From Galactobacter caseinivorans (GTDB taxonomy: Bacteria > Actinomycetota > Actinomycetes > Actinomycetales > Micrococcaceae), in assembly GCF_003640665.1 (NCBI RefSeq), contig NZ_QQXL01000001.1:682001-746000 (forward strand): a stretch of 64,000 nt of DNA, written 5' to 3'. The notes below the pieces were generated by a model, which saw only the letters and a program-made list of their open reading frames with translations, was not told where the DNA came from and did not search any database. Below are positions 27,202-34,007 of this stretch, piece after piece. Each line of letters begins with the position of its first letter. Position 1 is the first letter of the stretch. The position numbers and the translations under genes were made by a program.

Positions 27202-27906
27202 ATGGCGGTCAATACTGTTCAGCGAAGGCGCGGCACCGTGGCTGCATTCTCGATCGCTGCCATGGTCCTTCTGGCCGGATGTTCAGGGGGATCCGCGCCA
27301 GCATCGACAACGCAGGCGGTTGCCCCATCTTCTGCCGGTGCGGTTGAGAGCACTTCCGCATCTGCAGTCGCGAGTAGCTCACCGAGTTCGACGATCACCA
27401 CGACGGCTCCGACTTCGACGGCGCCGATTGCGTCCTCCACGACGGCAAGTCCGACGGAAAGTCAAGAGCCCGTCAAGACGAAGGCCGCTCCAGCAGGTGA
27501 TGATGGGCTCGCGGATGTCAGCACGAAGTCTCGTAAGGAACGCATCAAGTCTGCCAAGACGGTGTCATCCAGAAACCTGAACAAGCTCGTGAAGAGGCCA
27601 GACGGGAGCAAGGGAAAGTCTTTCGTGCTCTATGCACAGGTGACTCAATTTGACGCTGCCACAGGGGAATGCACTTTCCGTGCAAGTGTTTCGCAGCGTC
27701 GGATGTCGAGCTCGTACGACTACGAGCACAACGCAATGTTCGTGGCCGGAGACGCCGATACCGAGTGCAAGTACTTGGACGACGTGGTAACCGACGACAT
27801 CGTCAAGATCTACGTGACGTCCATGGGGTCGTACTCATACGATACGCAGGTCGGTGGAAACACCACGGTGCCCCTGTTCTACGTGGATAAGATCTCTGTC
27901 CTGTAA
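27202..27906 (+). CDS. Secreted lipoprotein of unknown function
   Basis: The protein has 234 residues. The N-terminus is a lipoprotein signal peptide (RRRGTVAAFSIAAMVLLAGCSGG) with lipobox LAGC. A Ser/Thr/Pro/Ala-rich linker of about 80 residues is followed by a folded domain of about 130 residues (FVLYAQVTQFDAATGECTFRASVSQR...). GGGGGA precedes ATG 27202; a GTG four codons upstream is less likely. Codon use is less GC-biased than its neighbours. It sits between two copies of a 20-bp direct repeat that interrupt the otherwise conserved MBL-rph pair, which indicates insertion. No mobility gene is present. Confidence 0.8.
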   Translation: MAVNTVQRRRGTVAAFSIAAMVLLAGCSGGSAPASTTQAVAPSSAGAVESTSASAVASSSPSSTITTTAPTSTAPIASSTTASPTESQEPVKTKAAPAGDDGLADVSTKSRKERIKSAKTVSSRNLNKLVKRPDGSKGKSFVLYAQVTQFDAATGECTFRASVSQRRMSSSYDYEHNAMFVAGDADTECKYLDDVVTDDIVKIYVTSMGSYSYDTQVGGNTTVPLFYVDKISVL

Positions 27907-27954
27907 CGAGCTGATTGGGGGCCGCTTGGCGAACGCCGTTCGGGAGTCGTCCTG

Positions 27955-27974
27955 AGGGCTGAGGCCCGGTGTCC
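27955..27974 (+). repeat. 20-bp direct repeat, right copy
   Basis: This is a perfect copy of 27007-27026, placed just before the rph promoter. Confidence 0.9.
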
Positions 27975-27978
27975 CCAT

Positions 27979-27984
27979 TACGAT
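27979..27984 (+). promoter_or_regulatory. -10 box of leaderless rph promoter
   Basis: TACGAT, 7 nt before the ATG at 27992. It lies outside the inserted segment, so rph keeps its own promoter. Confidence 0.55.
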
Positions 27985-27991
27985 GGAAGGC

Positions 27992-28735
27992 ATGAGCACT
28001 CCCATCTTGCGCGCCGACGGGCGCACCCCTGAACAGCTGCGTCCCATCACCATCACCCGTGGGTGGACCACGCAGGCCGAGGGCTCGGCCCTGATCGAGT
28101 TCGGCAACACCCGCGTGCTGTGCACGGCCTCCTTCACCGAGGGCGTGCCGCGCTGGCTTAAGGGAGAGGGCAAGGGCTGGGTCACCGCCGAGTACGCCAT
28201 GCTTCCGCGCGCCACCAACACCCGCAATCAGCGCGAGGCCGTGAAGGGCAAGATCGGCGGCCGCACGCACGAGATCTCCCGGCTGATCGGTCGCAGCCTG
28301 CGCTCCATCATCGACACCAAGGCTTTGGGCGAGAACACGATTGTGTTGGACTGCGACGTGCTCCAGGCGGACGGCGGCACCCGCACAGCGGCCATCACCG
28401 GCGCGTTTGTGGCGCTGGCGGATGCCGTGACGTGGGCTCGCGGCGAGAAGCTGGTGCGCAAGGATGCCAAGGTCCTGACGGACACGGTCTCCGCGATCTC
28501 CGTCGGCATCATTGACGGCGTCCCCATGCTGGATCTTCCCTACGTGGAAGACGTGCGTGCGGAGACCGATATGAACGTGGTCGTCACCGGGGCCGGCGCC
28601 TTTGTTGAGGTGCAGGGAACCGCCGAGGGAGCACCGTTTGTGCGCTCCGAGCTGGATCAGCTTCTGGACCTGGCGCTGGCGGGCAACCTGGAACTGGCCA
28701 CCATCCAGCGCTCTGCCTTGGGCTGGGACGCGTGA
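27992..28735 (+). CDS. rph: Ribonuclease PH
   Basis: RNase PH trims tRNA 3' ends phosphorolytically. The protein has 247 residues: [42 protein letters not shown] at the start, then [14 protein letters not shown] and [17 protein letters not shown], the conserved phosphate- and RNA-binding arginines. [24 protein letters not shown] gives the catalytic Asp region. The ATG at 27992 has GGAAGG close by and a TACGAT 7 nt upstream. The last bases overlap the rdgB GTG. Confidence 0.97.
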   Translation: MSTPILRADGRTPEQLRPITITRGWTTQAEGSALIEFGNTRVLCTASFTEGVPRWLKGEGKGWVTAEYAMLPRATNTRNQREAVKGKIGGRTHEISRLIGRSLRSIIDTKALGENTIVLDCDVLQADGGTRTAAITGAFVALADAVTWARGEKLVRKDAKVLTDTVSAISVGIIDGVPMLDLPYVEDVRAETDMNVVVTGAGAFVEVQGTAEGAPFVRSELDQLLDLALAGNLELATIQRSALGWDA

Positions 28736-29361
28736 GTCAGCCGCTACTGGTCCTGGCCACGCACAATCAGGGCAAGCTCTCGGAACTGCGGGCGCTGCTG
28801 GACGGCGCTGTGCCGGGTTTGGACGTGAACACGCAGGTCGTGGACGCGGGGGCCGTTGGCGCCCCCGATGTGCGCGAGACCGGCGTGACGTTCCAGGAGA
28901 ACGCGCTGCTCAAGGCTCGCGAGGTCGCCGAGCACACCGGGCTCATCGCGGTGGCGGACGATTCGGGTTTGGCCGTTGATGTGTTGGGCGGTGCCCCGGG
29001 ATTCCTCTCAGCACGTTGGGCAGGCAAGCACGGCGACGATCAGGCCAATCTGGACCTGCTCCTGGCGCAACTGGGGGATATCGAAGACCCCGAGCACCGC
29101 CGCGCCGGATTCGTCTGCGCCGCCGCCGTGGCTGTGCCCGGCGGCGAGGACCGCGTGCACATGGGCGAGCTGAGCGGTACGTTGCTGCGCGAGCCCCGCG
29201 GTGCCGGCGGCTTTGGCTACGACCCGATCCTGCTGCCGGAGGGGGAGACGCGGTCCTGCGCGGAACTCACCGCCGCGGAGAAGAACGCGATCAGCCACCG
29301 CGGCAAGGCCTTCCGAGCGTTGATCCCGGACCTGGTTCGCCTGCTCGCGGAGCGCGTCTAG
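28732..29361 (+). CDS. rdgB: XTP/dITP pyrophosphatase (RdgB/HAM1)
   Basis: This enzyme hydrolyses non-canonical purine nucleoside triphosphates, keeping dITP and XTP out of DNA. The protein has 209 residues: [16 protein letters not shown] at the start (substrate loop), [26 protein letters not shown] in the middle (catalytic acids), and [11 protein letters not shown] and [13 protein letters not shown] at the end. The GTG start overlaps the rph stop (GTGA), an arrangement common in actinobacteria. The gene ends at a repeat-rich convergent intergenic region. Confidence 0.96.
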   Translation: MSQPLLVLATHNQGKLSELRALLDGAVPGLDVNTQVVDAGAVGAPDVRETGVTFQENALLKAREVAEHTGLIAVADDSGLAVDVLGGAPGFLSARWAGKHGDDQANLDLLLAQLGDIEDPEHRRAGFVCAAAVAVPGGEDRVHMGELSGTLLREPRGAGGFGYDPILLPEGETRSCAELTAAEKNAISHRGKAFRALIPDLVRLLAERV

Positions 29362-29386
29362 CTTTTCATGGGGGCGGCCCTGTGCG

Positions 29387-29446
29387 AAGCGGGCTTATCG
29401 ACGCGGAGCGGCCTTGTGGCCTGCTTGGGAGCGATAGGCCCGCTTG
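29387..29446. repeat. 60-bp palindromic repeat, copy B1
   Basis: The outer arms AAGCGGGCTTATCG and CGATAGGCCCGCTT pair over 14 positions with one G-T wobble. The inner AGCGGCC and GGCCTGCT pair around a TTGT loop with one bulge. Confidence 0.9.
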
Positions 29447-29520
29447 GTCCGGCCGCCTGCTCGACGGCGCCCGGTCGCCTTGGCCTCGCTGGCCGCCCGT
29501 CGCTCGACTGTGGGCGTGGG

Positions 29521-29555
29521 GACGCCTCGGTCACCGTGGAGGTGACCGAGGCGTC
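29521..29555. terminator. Perfect 35-bp hairpin, first copy
   Basis: A 15-bp perfect stem GACGCCTCGGTCACC with its complement and loop GTGGA. It is terminator-like and could serve either converging gene. Confidence 0.7.
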
Positions 29556-29578
29556 GTCGTGCGTAGGGTTCCCGATCG

Positions 29579-29638
29579 AAGCGGGCTTATCGACGTGAAG
29601 CGGCCTTGAACCCTGCTTGGGAGCAATAAGCCTGCTTG
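29579..29638. repeat. 60-bp palindromic repeat, copy B2
   Basis: The left arm is AAGCGGGCTTATCG and the right arm CAATAAGCCTGCTT, with two changes that weaken pairing. Confidence 0.87.
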
Positions 29639-29660
29639 GTTTTTGGCGGGTCCGGGGCGG

Positions 29661-29720
29661 GAGCGGGCTTATCGACGTGAAGCGGCCTTGAAGCCTGCTT
29701 GGGAGCGATAGGCCTGCTTG
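29661..29720. repeat. 60-bp palindromic repeat, copy B3
   Basis: The arms are GAGCGGGCTTATCG and CGATAGGCCTGCTT. It lies 22 bp after B2 and has the same centre (GAAGCGGCCTTGAA). Confidence 0.87.
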
Positions 29721-29795
29721 ACCCGGCGGTGTGCCCGACGACGCCCGGTCGCCTTGGCCGCGCGACGTCGCCCGTCGCTCGACTGTGGGCGTGGG

Positions 29796-29830
29796 GACGC
29801 CTCGGTCACCGTGGAGGTGACCGAGGCGTC
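29796..29830. terminator. Perfect 35-bp hairpin, second copy
   Basis: Identical in sequence to the hairpin at 29521-29555, inside a duplicated segment of about 70 bp. Confidence 0.7.
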
Positions 29831-29852
29831 GTCGTGCGTGGGTTCTCGATCG

Positions 29853-29912
29853 AAGCGGGCTTATCGACGTGGAGCGGCCTTGTGGCCTGCTTGGGAGCGA
29901 TAGGCCTGCCGG
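29853..29912. repeat. 60-bp palindromic repeat, copy B4
   Basis: The left arm is AAGCGGGCTTATCG; the right arm ends CGATAGGCCTGCCGG, so the last pairs are lost. It ends 25 bp before the dedA stop. Confidence 0.87.
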
Positions 29913-29936
29913 GCCGACCCACGCGAGAGCCGGAGC

Positions 29937-30668
29937 TTAGCCCTGGGCCAGCTTCTTGTTCTTCTTGGACTCCGAACGGGCCTTGATGACCTCGATGATG
30001 ATCGGCAGCACGGAGACAAGGACGATGGCCAGGAAGATGATGTCGATGTTCTTGCCGACCCATTCGAACTGGCCCAACCACACGCCGAGCAGCGTCACGC
30101 CGCCGCCCCAGAGCACGGCGCCGATGACGTTGTAAAGGAAGTACTTGGCCTTGTTCATGCCGGCCACGCCGATGATCACGGGGACAAAGGTGCGCACGAT
30201 CGGCACAAAACGCGCCAGGATCAGGGCCTTGCCGCCGTGGCGCTCAAAGAAGACGTGCGCCTTCTCCACATGTTCGCGCTTGAAGATCTTGGAATCGGGC
30301 TTGTTGAAGATGGCAGGCCCGGCCTTGGAACCGATCAGATAGCCGCACTGATTGCCAATGATTGCCGCGACAACAATAATCAGGATTGCCGCCCACAGGT
30401 TGAAGTGAATCACCCCGGTGGCCATCAGCATTCCGGCCGTGAACAGCATGGAATCGCCCGGCAGGAAAAAGCCCACCAGCAACCCGGTTTCGGCGAAGAT
30501 GATGCCCGCGATCAGCAGGATCACCCACGGGCCAAGCGCGGGATTATCGAGAAAGACAGCAGGGTTGAGCCAATCCGGGAGGAATGCAGCACCCACAGGA
30601 AGGGCAGTGACCCAGGAGGAAAAGGCTTCGATCGAGCCGGCGAACGTGGTCGTCAGAGAGGGAAGCAT
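29937..30668 (-). CDS. DedA family membrane protein
   Basis: This is a polytopic membrane protein of 243 residues with the DedA/SNARE-associated core: ETGLLVGFFLPGDSMLFTAGML, then FKREHVEKAHVFFERHGGKALILARFVPIVRTFVPVIIGVAGM. The last part contains the conserved E-R-G-K and F-R-P-R type motif. DedA proteins act in envelope lipid translocation and membrane-potential homeostasis. The ATG at 30668 has TAGAAT 6 nt upstream. It is divergent from the exonuclease gene, with only 45 bp between start codons. Confidence 0.92.
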   Translation of the reverse strand: MLPSLTTTFAGSIEAFSSWVTALPVGAAFLPDWLNPAVFLDNPALGPWVILLIAGIIFAETGLLVGFFLPGDSMLFTAGMLMATGVIHFNLWAAILIIVVAAIIGNQCGYLIGSKAGPAIFNKPDSKIFKREHVEKAHVFFERHGGKALILARFVPIVRTFVPVIIGVAGMNKAKYFLYNVIGAVLWGGGVTLLGVWLGQFEWVGKNIDIIFLAIVLVSVLPIIIEVIKARSESKKNKKLAQG

Positions 30669-30674
30669 GAGGCC

Positions 30675-30680
30675 ATTCTA
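30675..30680 (-). promoter_or_regulatory. -10 box of leaderless dedA promoter
   Basis: TAGAAT on the minus strand, 6 nt before the ATG at 30668. Confidence 0.6.
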
Positions 30681-30700
30681 CTGGTGTCAGACCGGCGTTG

Positions 30701-30706
30701 TAGGAT
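30701..30706 (+). promoter_or_regulatory. -10 box of leaderless exonuclease promoter
   Basis: TAGGAT, 7 nt before the GTG at 30714; it decides that start over the long upstream open frame. Confidence 0.6.
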
Positions 30707-30713
30707 CGGACTC

Positions 30714-31715
30714 GTGGCGGTTGACTTTACGGCGATAGATTTTGAGACCGCCAATGGCTTCAGGGGATCACCGTGTTCCGTGGGTCTCATTAAAGTTCGC
30801 GATGGTTCCGTGGTAGACCGCGATTATTGGCTCATGCGGCCCCCGGAGGGCTTTGACCACTTCGATGCTCGCAATGTGCAAATTCATGGGATACACCCAG
30901 ACGAGGTCAGCGGCGAGCCGCGTTTTGCGCAGAGCTATCCGCGCCTGCGTGACTTTGTTGGCAACGACGTCCTGGTGGCCCACAACGCGGCCTTTGACCT
31001 GGGCGTGATCCGCGCGGGATTGCAGGCCTCCGGTGTGGGCGGCGGCGGGATTGACTACGCGTGCACGGTGAAGATGGCCCGGCGCACCTACGACCTGGCC
31101 TCCTACTCTCTGCCCTTTGCCGCGGCGGCCGCCGGCTTTGAGCTCACCACACACCACAACGCCCTCGCCGATGCGGAGGCGTGCGCCCACATCGCGATCG
31201 ACGCCGCGCGACGGGCGGAGAAGGCCTCCGTCCCGGAACTGGTCTCTCACCTCGGGCTTGGCCTGGGGCACCTGCCCGCCTTTGCGCCCGGGGACCCGGA
31301 GTGCAAGGAGCTCGTGGACGCGCGCGGCTGGCGGGCGGCCGGGCACGTTCTTCCGCAGCAGCCGGGCGCACCGTGGCCCTCAGAGGGAGTGAATCTGGAC
31401 CCCAATCCGGCGGCGGACCCGGCCAATCCATTGCACGGCGAGGTCATCGTCTTCACCGGCGACCTGGGCATTCCGCGTCCCGAGGCCAAGCAGCGTGCCG
31501 CCTCGGTGGGTGGCCGCACAGCGGACAGGGTCACCCGCGCCACCAGCGTGTTGGTGGTCGGGGACGGCTTTGTGCCAGAGGACCTGACCAGCGGCCGGCT
31601 CACACGCAAGGCGCGCCACGTCATGGCCCTGCGCGAACAGGGACGCCGCGTGGAAATCGTCTCAGAGGCGGAGTTCCTCCAGATGGTGGGCGGCAGCTGG
31701 CCAGCAGGCCGCTGA
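30714..31715 (+). CDS. DnaQ-like 3'-5' exonuclease with C-terminal BRCT domain
   Basis: The protein has 333 residues. The DEDDh exonuclease domain (about 1-170) has AIDFETANG (Asp and Glu), HNAAFDLGV (Asp) and HNALADAEA (His and Asp). After a linker, a BRCT-like domain covers about residues 240-330 (GEVIVFTGDLGIPRPEAKQRAASVGGRTADRVTRATSVLVVGD), of the type that ends DNA ligase. Such proteins are thought to work in DNA repair or as proofreading-like exonucleases. The GTG start at 30714 avoids overlap with dedA on the other strand. Confidence 0.9.
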   Translation: MAVDFTAIDFETANGFRGSPCSVGLIKVRDGSVVDRDYWLMRPPEGFDHFDARNVQIHGIHPDEVSGEPRFAQSYPRLRDFVGNDVLVAHNAAFDLGVIRAGLQASGVGGGGIDYACTVKMARRTYDLASYSLPFAAAAAGFELTTHHNALADAEACAHIAIDAARRAEKASVPELVSHLGLGLGHLPAFAPGDPECKELVDARGWRAAGHVLPQQPGAPWPSEGVNLDPNPAADPANPLHGEVIVFTGDLGIPRPEAKQRAASVGGRTADRVTRATSVLVVGDGFVPEDLTSGRLTRKARHVMALREQGRRVEIVSEAEFLQMVGGSWPAGR

Positions 31716-31738
31716 CGGGCAGTTGCGCTGCGACAGCT

Positions 31739-32719
31739 CTAGCGCACCGCGTCCAGGTAGCGCTGGGCCATCTCCGTGACGGCCTGGTCCTCCCGCAACG
31801 AGTGAGCGGGCAGATGCGCCGCGCCGATGAGCGCGCCAACCAGGGCGCCGGCGTAGATGGCCGCACCCTCGTCCGCGTTGGCGGTCAGCCGGGTGACAGC
31901 CTCCCAAGCCCGCTCCGGGTGGAGTTCGCTTCCTCCGTCCAGGTCTCCCAGGACGGTGCCCACGGATTCCAGCGCGCGGCGCAATGCTGTGCGTGAACCG
32001 GATTCCGGCTCGCAGTCGCGGCCAAGAATGGCAGAGAGCGCGCCGCGAACGGCCCAGACGCCCTGGTGCACGGAGTACATGACGGAGGCGGCGTCCGCAG
32101 CCGCGTCATGTGCTGAGGGGGAGCCGTGTGAGAAGGCCGCCGCGGAGCTGGCGAGGCGGCGCACATCGGCCTCTTCGGCATACTCCAACAGGCCAAGCGC
32201 GGCGGCGCGGGCCAGGACGCCGGGGCCGTCGGTGGAGGCCAGCTCGGGAACGGTGGCCGCCCGCCGATTCCACGGGCGCCGCGGCTGGCTCATTTCCGGG
32301 GACTGCAGCCCGGCCAGGTTCTGGGGGTCCCCACCCGTTGCGCCGTCCAAGGAACCGATCGCGGCACTGATCCAGCGTGTGGGAGGCTCCGGGGCGCCGT
32401 CGGGCACCTGGCCCTGCGCGGCCTTGACCCACCGCAGGGCGCCGAGCCACAGGCACGCGGTGTCGTCCGCGCCCACCCCGGCGCGCGCCCATTCGATGGC
32501 GTCCATGAGGCCGTCCAAGATGAAGAGCTGCAGCGCCGATTCGGAGCCGGGTCCTTGCGGGTCCTGCCCGGAGGCCGCCCGCGCCAGCGAGGACGCGATG
32601 GCCGTGCCGCGCAGGGCGCCAAGCACGCGCTCGCTCTGCGCCAGCTCGTTCTGATCCACCTGATGCTGCGCCAGTTCAGTCGGGGACGAGGGGGTGGCCT
32701 TGGCCTGAGGGTCATTCAC
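31739..32719 (-). CDS. ADP-ribosylglycohydrolase-family protein, active site degenerate
   Basis: The protein has 326 residues with the family layout: RVLGALRGTAIASSLARAA at the start, DTACLWLGALRWVKAAQ, FSHGSPSAHDAAADAASVMY in the middle, and ANADEGAAIYAGALVGALIGAAHLP at the end. In active members the first motif is GDALG and the last DxDTxAAIxG, both holding Mg ligands; here they read GTAIA and ADEGAAI. It may therefore bind but not cleave ADP-ribose. The GTG at 32719 has TAAGCT 7 nt upstream; earlier codons are Gly/Arg repeats overlapping the sbcD promoter. Confidence 0.78.
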   Translation of the reverse strand: MNDPQAKATPSSPTELAQHQVDQNELAQSERVLGALRGTAIASSLARAASGQDPQGPGSESALQLFILDGLMDAIEWARAGVGADDTACLWLGALRWVKAAQGQVPDGAPEPPTRWISAAIGSLDGATGGDPQNLAGLQSPEMSQPRRPWNRRAATVPELASTDGPGVLARAAALGLLEYAEEADVRRLASSAAAFSHGSPSAHDAAADAASVMYSVHQGVWAVRGALSAILGRDCEPESGSRTALRRALESVGTVLGDLDGGSELHPERAWEAVTRLTANADEGAAIYAGALVGALIGAAHLPAHSLREDQAVTEMAQRYLDAVR

Positions 32720-32726
32720 GCCCGCC

Positions 32727-32732
32727 AGCTTA
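32727..32732 (-). promoter_or_regulatory. -10 box of leaderless promoter
   Basis: TAAGCT on the minus strand, 7 nt before the GTG at 32719. Confidence 0.55.
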
Positions 32733-32819
32733 GTCCGGTGTGGCCCGCCGCGCCGCCCCCCGCCGCCCCCGCGTCGACGCCGCACCCATGCCGCCGCGCA
32801 GACTGTCGGGGGCTATCAC

Positions 32820-32825
32820 TACGCT
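32820..32825 (+). promoter_or_regulatory. -10 box of leaderless sbcD promoter
   Basis: TACGCT, 6 nt before the ATG at 32832. Confidence 0.5.
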
Positions 32826-32831
32826 GTCCTC

Positions 32832-34007
32832 ATGCGTTTCTTGCACACCTCCGATTGGCACCTTGGCCGCACCTTCCATGGCTCCTCGCTGTTGGCGGAA
32901 CAGGCTCAGGCCATGGACCGGATCGTTGACGCCGTCGTGGAGCACGGGGTGGACGCGGTCCTGCTGGCCGGGGACGTGTACGACCGCGCGCTGCCCGCCG
33001 TGGATGTGGTTCAACTCTTTGACCGCACGCTTGCGCGGATCGTCGCGGCGGGTGCGGCGGTCATCATCACCAGCGGCAATCACGATTCGGCCGTTCGGCT
33101 GGGATTCGGCGGGGCGCTGATGGAGGGCGCCGGGGTGCACCTGCGTACGGCGGTCTCCGAGGTGGAGCGGCCCGTGGTGTTCCCCGGGGACGCGGAGGAT
33201 GTGCTCGTGTACGGCATTCCCTATCTTGAGCCGCGCTTGGTGGCGGAGCAGTTGGGCTTGCAGCCCGGCGCGGGCCACGAGCCCGTGATCAGGGCCGCGG
33301 TGGGTGCACTCTCCAAGGACGCGCAACGCCGCGAGAGTGAGCGTGGGCGGCCGCAGAGAACCGTGGTGCTTGCGCACCTGTTTGCGGCGGGCGGCGAGGA
33401 GAGTGAGAGCGAGCGTCCGTTGGCCGTTGGCGAGCTGGATCGGGTGCCGGCCACGGTGTTTGGCGGGGTTGATTACGCCGCGCTTGGGCACCTGCATGGG
33501 GCCCAGGCTCCGCTGCCCACGGTCCGCTATTCCGGCTCACCGCTGCCGTATTCCTTTTCCGAGGCGGAACAGCAGAAGGTGGGCCTGCTGGTGGACGTGG
33601 AACCCGGGGAGCCAGTGGTGATCACGGAGCTGGCTTGGGATCCGCCCCGCGCCCTGCGCCGCCTTCGCGGCAGACTGGAGGAACTCCTGGAGGACCCGAG
33701 CCTGGAGGACGCAACCCAGGCCTGGTGCCAGTTCACGCTGACTGATGCAGAACGGCCCGCCCGCCCCATGGAACGTTTGCGCGAGCGTTTCCCCCATGCG
33801 CTGGTGCTGCTCTTTGACCCACAGGGCGCCCCACCCAAGGAGCGGCTTGGTTACCGGGACCGGCTGCGCCAGGCGCAGGATCCCACCGAGGTGGCCCTTG
33901 GCTTTGTTGATCACGTGCGCGGGCGCGGCGCGGACACGGAGGAAACGGCGTTGCTCACGGAGTTGGTGCACGGCGCCGGCGTGGGCCAGACGGAGGGGCA
34001 ACGATGA
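32832..34007 (+). CDS. sbcD: Exonuclease SbcCD, subunit D
   Basis: This is the Mre11-type nuclease subunit, 391 residues. The phosphoesterase motifs appear in order: SDWHLGRTFHG, AGDVYDRALP, SGNHDSAVRLG and ALGHLHGAQ near residue 220. The remainder is the capping domain. It pairs with SbcC to cleave hairpins and double-strand ends. The stop overlaps the sbcC start by 4 bp, giving coupled translation. Confidence 0.97.
   Translation: MRFLHTSDWHLGRTFHGSSLLAEQAQAMDRIVDAVVEHGVDAVLLAGDVYDRALPAVDVVQLFDRTLARIVAAGAAVIITSGNHDSAVRLGFGGALMEGAGVHLRTAVSEVERPVVFPGDAEDVLVYGIPYLEPRLVAEQLGLQPGAGHEPVIRAAVGALSKDAQRRESERGRPQRTVVLAHLFAAGGEESESERPLAVGELDRVPATVFGGVDYAALGHLHGAQAPLPTVRYSGSPLPYSFSEAEQQKVGLLVDVEPGEPVVITELAWDPPRALRRLRGRLEELLEDPSLEDATQAWCQFTLTDAERPARPMERLRERFPHALVLLFDPQGAPPKERLGYRDRLRQAQDPTEVALGFVDHVRGRGADTEETALLTELVHGAGVGQTEGQR

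Larger units (their letters stand above)
29362..29936. repeat. Repeat-filled intergenic region between convergent genes (cluster B)
   Basis: There is no credible gene here. It holds four 60-bp palindromic elements (29387, 29579, 29661, 29853) and two copies of a segment with a perfect 35-bp hairpin, in the order B1-hairpin-B2-B3-hairpin-B4. The two hairpin-bearing segments are near identical over about 70 bp and are followed by similar GATCGAAGCGGG junctions. Open frames here are repeat artefacts. Confidence 0.88.

Noticed and set aside
30237-30713. N-terminal extension of the DnaQ-BRCT exonuclease into the dedA gene
   Set aside because: It overlaps a clear minus-strand DedA gene and lacks domain sequence. 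The GTG at 30714 with TAGGAT 7 nt upstream explains the start.
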